A stretch of 64,000 nt of DNA, taken from Fen-455 sp050012675. GTDB lineage: Bacteria; Actinomycetota; Acidimicrobiia; Acidimicrobiales; Bog-793. The DNA lies in NCBI GenBank assembly GCA_050012675.1, contig JBEKGS010000011.1, positions 11,684-75,683 of the forward strand. Reading direction: 5' to 3'. Positions within the stretch are counted from its first letter, which is position 1. The number at the start of each line of letters is the position of its first letter. The translations under genes and the position numbers were made by a program. This document shows positions 59,497 to 64,000 of the stretch, one piece after another. Below the pieces are notes generated by a model. It did no database searches. It was not told where the DNA came from and worked only from the letters and a program-made list of their open reading frames with translations.

Positions 59497-60282
59497 TCAG
59501 CTCTTGCGACGGAGTGCCCCGACCGCCTCCTGAGCCTCGTTTGCGATCTGATGGGCGGCTTGCCAACCCTCGCCCGCGGGCAGGAGGGGTTGCCCGACGA
59601 CGATGCGGATCGCCCCCCGGCGTGGAAGGCGCCGGCCCGCAGGCAGAATCGCCCTCGTGCCGATGATCCCTACGGGGACAATCGGGCAACCGGTGTTCGC
59701 GGCCACGACGAAGGCCCCGAGATGGAAGCGCCGAAGCTCGGCAGTGACTGTGAGCCCACCCTCTGGGAACAAGACGATGGAGCGCCCTGAGCGCACCACC
59801 TCCTCCAGGGTCGCCAGGACATGTTCTGCCGACGACCGTCCTTTTCCCCTGTCGCTTCCAACGAAGACCGCCCCTATTCGCCGCAGGAACGAGCCGACGA
59901 CCGGTTGGCTCGACAGGACGCCGCCGGCCACGAACACGACCGGCTCCGAGAACATCAGGCCGATCGCGAACGAGTCGAGGAAACTCTCGTGATTTGCAAC
60001 GTACACGCACGCTCTGCCAGCCAACGGGCCGCCGTCGGTCTCGAACGAGATGGCGAGACAGGTACACAAAAGCCGCGCCATGACCCAGGTGAGCTTCCAG
60101 CGCCAGGTGAGCTTCGGCAGGAGGACGAGGGCAGGCCAAACGAGGGCACCGACGACGCAGAGCAGAGCCCAGAAGGCGACGCCGTACAGGGTGTCTCCTA
60201 GGTGACGGGCGGCACCGGAGCAGCTCGCGCGAAGACTTGCCGGTCCACGCGCAGGAGCTTTCTTGGTCGGGTCACCGTTCAT
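59497..60282 (-). CDS. 1-acyl-sn-glycerol-3-phosphate acyltransferase (PlsC family)
   Basis: Acylates lysophosphatidate or a related lipid at the membrane. The product is 261 aa from ATG 60282; an upstream ATG at 60357 would add 25 residues that look non-coding. One or two N-terminal membrane segments (about 35-60). The acyltransferase motif is VANHESFLDSFAIGLMFSEP (His-x4-Asp). VFVGSDRGKG is followed by the second motif VLFPEGGLTVTAELRRFHLG, then PIVPVGIIGTR. A true PlsC role is likely but other lipid acceptors are possible. Confidence 0.85.
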   Translation of the reverse strand: MNGDPTKKAPARGPASLRASCSGAARHLGDTLYGVAFWALLCVVGALVWPALVLLPKLTWRWKLTWVMARLLCTCLAISFETDGGPLAGRACVYVANHESFLDSFAIGLMFSEPVVFVAGGVLSSQPVVGSFLRRIGAVFVGSDRGKGRSSAEHVLATLEEVVRSGRSIVLFPEGGLTVTAELRRFHLGAFVVAANTGCPIVPVGIIGTRAILPAGRRLPRRGAIRIVVGQPLLPAGEGWQAAHQIANEAQEAVGALRRKS

Positions 60283-60613
60283 GACGAGCCAGTTGGCAGA
60301 GGCTTGTTCCCCGTGTAACGCGAGCCGAACGCCTGCCAGTGGGGACGCCGGCGCCACGGGCTGTCGAGACCGCGCCGGTCAAGGAGTTGCACGACACCTT
60401 GCGATCATTGCACCTCCGTTGCCACGTGCTGGCGCGCTTGAAACTGGCGCACGCCCCGCCGAGGCATCGGTTCCCCGGGCGGGGTCAGCGCTCAACCGAA
60501 GCGGGTTGCTACCGCACAACCTGGGGCGCTTCCTCCGCCCGCGGTTTGCCCTCGATGTGCGAGACCGTCGGTTCCGACTGGTCCGGGCGCCGGCTGTCGC
60601 ACAGGGCGCAGGA
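60283..60613. other. 331-bp gap, no gene seen
   Basis: Between the PlsC-like start and the nitroreductase stop, both on the minus strand. Open frames on both strands are Arg/Ser/Ala-rich without family pattern. No clear promoter was seen for the PlsC-like gene. Confidence 0.4.
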
Positions 60614-61318
60614 TCAAGCCCGTGCCTGCTCATTCCAGGGCTGGTCACCATAGCGATCGAGATGCACGACGGCGCCGATCGGCTTGCGAGCCTTGCGGCC
60701 GTAGCGTCCCGTGGGCCAGCCGAGAGTCACGATGCAGCACGGCTCCACGCGTAAGGGCAGTTCGAGGACCCTGCGAGCCACAGTGTTGGACCACAACGGG
60801 AGCGTGATGAGGGCACCGCCGAGGCCGACAGACCTCGCGGCCAGAAGAAGGTTCTGGACGCTTGGGTACAGCGAGCCGTAGTGGCTCGACACCGATATCG
60901 GAGGTCTCGGGACGAGAGGCACACGGACGCCTCCCCGCAAACAGCACACGACGAGAACCGGGATCTGCTCGAAATGCTCGACCTGCCAGCTGACCGACTT
61001 CAATATCTTGGTCGTTTGCTCGTCTGGCTTTGCGAGCCGTGAGAGGCCGCCGTACACGGTCCAAGCCCGCCGATACTGCGCTGCCAGCGAAGCCTTGACT
61101 ACAGGGTCCTTCACGACCACGAACTCCCAGTTCTGGCCGTTCGACGCGGTCGGGGCCTCGAGTGCCAACTCCAGGCATCGCAGCACGACGCCGTCGTCGA
61201 TAGGGTCAGGCAGGACTCGGCGGACGGCGCGCTGGGTGAGCATTGCCTCTGCCAGGGGCATGGCGAGGCGTGCCTCGACTTCGGCTGGATCGCTCGTCGG
61301 AGTCAGGGTCTCGTCCAT
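60614..61318 (-). CDS. Nitroreductase family protein
   Basis: FMN-dependent oxidoreductase, substrate unknown. The product is 234 aa from ATG 61318; the frame is open to 61441, but CAAACT ending 6 nt before 61318 and the sequence favour this start. Pattern: MLTQRAVRRVLPDPIDDGVV, LELALEAPTASNGQNWEFVV, YPSVQNLLLAARSVGLGGAL, ITLPLWSN and VTLGWPTGRYGRKARKPIGA. This is the subgroup often seen in actinobacteria with F420- or FMN-linked metabolism; the cofactor is inferred. Confidence 0.87.
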   Translation of the reverse strand: MDETLTPTSDPAEVEARLAMPLAEAMLTQRAVRRVLPDPIDDGVVLRCLELALEAPTASNGQNWEFVVVKDPVVKASLAAQYRRAWTVYGGLSRLAKPDEQTTKILKSVSWQVEHFEQIPVLVVCCLRGGVRVPLVPRPPISVSSHYGSLYPSVQNLLLAARSVGLGGALITLPLWSNTVARRVLELPLRVEPCCIVTLGWPTGRYGRKARKPIGAVVHLDRYGDQPWNEQARA

Positions 61319-61532
61319 CGCTGAAGTTTGGCGGATCTTCTGCCTCTGGTGCACAACCGCCTGCGTCTCCGTCAGATCCTGTCTGAGTGCTCTCCCTACG
61401 CCGTCGACCGACATGCCAAGGCATCGAGGCGTTCGCGGCACATATCAACGCCTCTCATGGCCCTGTCGGACGCGAGAAGAAATGTCCGGCTTCCGTGCGA
61501 GGCAAGGTCCGCTTCACGACGGCCGAGTGCTG

Positions 61533-61937
61533 CTATCGCAGCCGGCGATTGCGCGTGCCTGATAGGTCGACCGGAACGGCAAATCCGCGCCTTACGAGCG
61601 GAGGCACCTCGCGCGAACGCCAGGCATTCGCGAGGTTCACGAGGACGATGCCACCCCAGGCGACGGCGAGGCCTGCAACATGCCCGTAATTCCCGGCAAC
61701 AGCACTGATCGGAATCCCGATCGCCAGCGAATAGACCAACACCCCGCTGCCACCGCGTCTTCGGGACGCTCGCAGACCGGCTCCGAGCTCGGCAACACGA
61801 GCGTCGACGCGCTCGTCAACTTCCGTGGTTAGCCGCTCGACGACGGCTTCAACGAACACCTGGTCGTACTCGTCTCCAAGCTCCTTGTGAGCGGCCAGGA
61901 TGGCAGACCAGTCATCACTGCGAGAGTCATTCGCCAC
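61533..61937 (-). CDS. Small membrane protein of unknown function
   Basis: The product is 134 aa from GTG 61937. The N-terminal ~60 residues are acidic and helical (VFVEAVVERLTTEVDERVDA), a likely coiled coil. Two adjacent membrane helices follow (about 65-105, VLVYSLAIGIPISAVAG and HVAGLAVAWGGIVLVNLA), then a basic tail. This layout matches small integral proteins common in actinobacteria. No function is known. GATTCT ends 6 nt before the GTG, a weak variant of the leaderless pattern. Confidence 0.7.
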   Translation of the reverse strand: MANDSRSDDWSAILAAHKELGDEYDQVFVEAVVERLTTEVDERVDARVAELGAGLRASRRRGGSGVLVYSLAIGIPISAVAGNYGHVAGLAVAWGGIVLVNLANAWRSREVPPLVRRGFAVPVDLSGTRNRRLR

Positions 61938-62061
61938 AGGGCGAGAATCGCGCCACCAGGGAAGTACGTCAAGCGAGAGAGAGAACGCGAAAGCGAGTGG
62001 TCCGACTGGATTGGTTGCGTTTCAAACAATGTCATGCGTGACCGTGCCGGTGGTCGCGAAG

Positions 62062-62814
62062 TCAGGGTCGTTGAAGCACGACCATCTCAGACGTCGCGCG
62101 ACGTAGCCGGTCCGTGGCCGGTAGGGCCCGCAGCGCCTCGACGGCAGGTCTGGTCACTTCTTCTATAGCGGTTTCGTCGAGCTCGCGCATGGCCGGCCAT
62201 TGGCGGTAGGCGATCGCCCTCAATTCATCGGCCGGCGACGAGTGCCATTCGCGTTCGAGTTCGTGAATGGTGCCTTCGAAACCGGCCTCGCCCGCCCAGG
62301 CGAGCACTTCGTTCATCGACACAGCGCGGGGGCGTCTGGCTTCCCGGCGGGCGTCCACGCGGGCACTCATCTCGGCGAGGATATTGCCCACCTGGTCGTC
62401 GGCAGCCGGGCGCTGGGTGGTACACACGACGTATAGGCCTCCCGGCCGGATCACCCGGCCTGCCTCACGAAACAGCGCTTCCGGGTCGGAAACCGAGTGG
62501 ATTACCCATACGGAAAAGGCATGCGCGACGCTGGCCGTGGCGAGCGCCATGTTCATCGCGTCCGAACGCACGACAACAGGACCCAGGCGCGACCGGGCAC
62601 GGGCCAGCATCGGAGCGGAGACATCCAGGCCGACAACTTCCCGTCCGAGCCGGCGCAGACCGAGCGCTACGACGCCCGTGCCCACTCCGATCTCCAGGAT
62701 CGGCCCTTGCCCCGCTGGGAGGTGCGCGTCGATGTCGGCGGCGTACTCGTCCCCGCGTCGTTCGCCCCCACGGGTCTCGTCGTAATGCTCGGCCAACCTG
62801 TCGAACTCGCTCAT
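62062..62814 (-). CDS. Class I SAM-dependent methyltransferase
   Basis: The product is 250 aa. The SAM motif is ILEIGVGTGVVALGLRRLG, followed by motif II VVGLDVSAPMLARARSRLG and motif III VIRPGGLYVVCTTQRP. The N-terminus FDRLAEHYDETRGGERR is typical of UbiE/type-11 methyltransferases. The substrate is unknown. It is a single gene with ~140 bp on each side. Confidence 0.88.
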   Translation of the reverse strand: MSEFDRLAEHYDETRGGERRGDEYAADIDAHLPAGQGPILEIGVGTGVVALGLRRLGREVVGLDVSAPMLARARSRLGPVVVRSDAMNMALATASVAHAFSVWVIHSVSDPEALFREAGRVIRPGGLYVVCTTQRPAADDQVGNILAEMSARVDARREARRPRAVSMNEVLAWAGEAGFEGTIHELEREWHSSPADELRAIAYRQWPAMRELDETAIEEVTRPAVEALRALPATDRLRRATSEMVVLQRP

Positions 62815-62953
62815 TGCCGAGATGTTGTCATGATTGAGCCGTGTTCCGGACGCCTGCGGCGTGCTCGGTTACATCGGCGCTGCGTGCGGTCATTCGGTGT
62901 GACCGACAGCGGTGTAGACAAGCCGCGCGGGCCGTCGATCACGGGGGGAGGCC

Positions 62954-63700
62954 CTATTCGAGGGCAGAGTTCTCGATCCAGAAGTCCACGAGTTCGTTGG
63001 TGCCCTCCACATCGACCTCGGAGTCGGTCAACGAGAGGCGCCGGTACAAGACAAGTGTCAAGCTGACCGCCCCGCCCGACACCCTCGCCGCCGCCGAGTG
63101 CTCGCCGATGAGGACATCGAACCGGTCAGGATGGAGCTCTACGGTCCACGCGCTCTGCGTGTCGGTCGCGCGAAAGACGATGTTCTCACCACTTCCTCGT
63201 AGGTTTGCGACCTTGGGCGAGAAGTAGGCCGCTTCCGCAAGGTTGCCGAGGAACTCGTCGATTGTGTCGGCGGCAACATGGGCAGCTATTGACGGGCGAG
63301 CGCCTGTTGCGAGTTCGAGGTCAAAACGGTGGACGAGGGTCTCATGGAGTTGTCGACGCGACCAGAAACGTACGTGCTGATCTGATCCCCAAGCCCACAT
63401 CGAGTCCGTGGGTTCGCTCGCCCGCAGAGTCCCCACCAAGGCCGCACCGCCACGGCGGATCCACTCGCCGTCGACGGGACCTTCGTCTGGGCCTATCTCT
63501 GCAGACGGGATCCGCCCCGAGGCGCGGACCCGGACGAGGTGCTCCGCCCACCGGTGGATGGTGCCCAGGTGCAGGGTGAGATCGCGCACAGTCCAGCCCG
63601 GACAAGACGGCACCGACAGCGACGGTGACGCGGTTTCAACCAGAGCGGCGAACCGCGCGATCTCTGCTTCGAGAAGATCACAGTGCTCCAGATGGTCCAT
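62954..63700 (-). CDS. Maleylpyruvate isomerase family, predicted mycothiol-dependent enzyme
   Basis: DinB/MDMPI-fold protein. The product is 248 aa from ATG 63700, with GGGAG 3 nt upstream and TAATTT 7 nt upstream. N-terminal domain: CDLLEAEIARFAALVE, VPSCPGWTVRDLTLHLGTIH (the metal-site His is in LHLGTIHRW), then RRQLHETLVHRFDLELATGA and the C-terminal MDMPI domain. Members use mycothiol in actinobacteria, supporting that placement. The actual reaction is unknown. Confidence 0.85.
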   Translation of the reverse strand: MDHLEHCDLLEAEIARFAALVETASPSLSVPSCPGWTVRDLTLHLGTIHRWAEHLVRVRASGRIPSAEIGPDEGPVDGEWIRRGGAALVGTLRASEPTDSMWAWGSDQHVRFWSRRQLHETLVHRFDLELATGARPSIAAHVAADTIDEFLGNLAEAAYFSPKVANLRGSGENIVFRATDTQSAWTVELHPDRFDVLIGEHSAAARVSGGAVSLTLVLYRRLSLTDSEVDVEGTNELVDFWIENSALE

Positions 63701-63707
63701 TGCTCCC

Positions 63708-63713
63708 AAATTA
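63708..63713 (-). promoter_or_regulatory. Leaderless -10 element of the MDMPI-family gene
   Basis: Minus strand TAATTT, 7 nt, ATG at 63700. Confidence 0.5.
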
Positions 63714-63866
63714 TGTTCCGTACGGGCCAACGGCGCCCCTGCAGCTCCTGACGCTTAAACGGGGGTCCGCGCCTTGCAGTCGAGTTGTCCCTACCGGACC
63801 GGTGGGTGTCAGCAGAGGGTGTTCAAAAGCCCGTTCCCTCTCCTTGCAGGCGTTGGGGAAGATGCT

Positions 63867-64000
63867 TCATACCGCTTTCATGCCGAAGCGAGCCATGAGC
63901 GCGCGCTCTTCCTCGCCCGACGGAGATCCTTCGCGGTTCCACAGCTCGTGCAGTCCGGCGAAGTATTCGTCCATCGCGGGGGCGTGGATCACAAGCAGGC
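63867..64000 (-). CDS. C-terminus of a cupin-domain-type protein (N-terminal part outside window)
   Basis: I translated the minus strand from the right edge to TGA at 63867-63869. The 43 residues include LLVIHAPAMDEYFAGLHELW and end EEERALMARFGMKAV. This tail resembles small actinobacterial cupin-domain proteins that end with a P-A-M-x-x-Y-F helix and an ALMARxGM motif. The cupin barrel itself lies beyond the window, so the family call is tentative. Confidence 0.55.
   Translation of the reverse strand, partial: LLVIHAPAMDEYFAGLHELWNREGSPSGEEERALMARFGMKAV

Noticed and set aside
61970..62000. GAGAGAGAG purine run, possible simple repeat or regulatory site
   Set aside because: Too short and in a gap between two ordinary genes; no second copy was found.
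1..64000. CRISPR arrays, insertion sequences, prophage, integrative-element ends
   Set aside because: No short regularly spaced direct repeats, transposase genes or flanking duplications were noticed. The single tyrosine recombinase is in the conserved xerC-whiG-rpsB setting and is not a phage integrase.

Overview
The window is a 64 kb piece of a high-GC Gram-positive chromosome. It is most likely from an actinobacterium of the class Acidimicrobiia or close to it. The reasons are the strong G/C preference at third codon positions, an mtrA-mtrB-lpqB signalling operon, a predicted mycothiol-dependent enzyme, a WhiG-type sigma factor, actinobacterial gene order around rplU-rpmA-obg-proB-proA and nadD-rsfS, and a secreted protein built from GYW...FGDA repeats that I associate with Acidimicrobiia. 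The placement is inference, because no rRNA or tRNA gene is present. Both ends of the window cut genes: cydA on the left and a small cupin-like protein on the right.

Layout. 1-6 kb: cydA (minus strand, partial), then the rod-shape operon mreB-mreC-mreD-mrdA without rodA. 6-17 kb: RNase E/G, L21, L27, YqgE, Obg, ProB, an unknown protein, ProA, a CoxD-like AAA ATPase with its CoxE-like VWA partner, and a histidine phosphatase. 17-22 kb (minus): a 1102-residue secreted protein with three copies of a six-repeat block and a GH25-like C-terminus, then a class II DAHP synthase. 22-28 kb: nadD-rsfS, then mtrAB with a very short lpqB (minus), then xerC and whiG. 28-38 kb: rpsB-tsf-pyrH-frr-cdsA-dxr-rseP-ispG and an Eis-like acetyltransferase, the conserved translation/lipid/isoprenoid block but without uppS. 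38-43 kb (minus): a YhaN/YhaO (SbcC/SbcD-like) pair. 43-50 kb: a ThDP enzyme, lysine 6-aminotransferase, a second class III aminotransferase, an HpnA-like epimerase, and a lipoprotein alpha/beta-hydrolase that has lost two catalytic residues. 50-58 kb: acylphosphatase, an EamA transporter, FdhD, and the NAD-dependent molybdenum formate dehydrogenase operon fdsGBAD. 58-64 kb: single minus-strand genes (shikimate-dehydrogenase-like, PlsC, nitroreductase, small membrane protein, methyltransferase, maleylpyruvate-isomerase-like).

How it works together. Cell-wall growth (MreBCD/PBP2, MtrAB, the secreted repeat protein), proline synthesis, the start of the shikimate pathway, NAD synthesis, MEP isoprenoid steps (Dxr, IspG), phospholipid precursors (PlsC, CdsA) and formate oxidation are represented. 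A recurrent promoter pattern is visible. At 14 genes a TANNNT hexamer ends 6-9 nt before the start codon, the layout of leaderless transcripts. It also decides several otherwise ambiguous starts.

Most of the window is conserved core genome. I saw no CRISPR array, prophage, insertion sequence or defence island. The most unusual items are the triplicated repeat protein, the apparently dead hydrolase next to an HpnA-like gene and an aminotransferase, the ThDP enzyme lacking its usual metal-binding Asn, and a coding-like stretch with no start codon upstream of fdsG.
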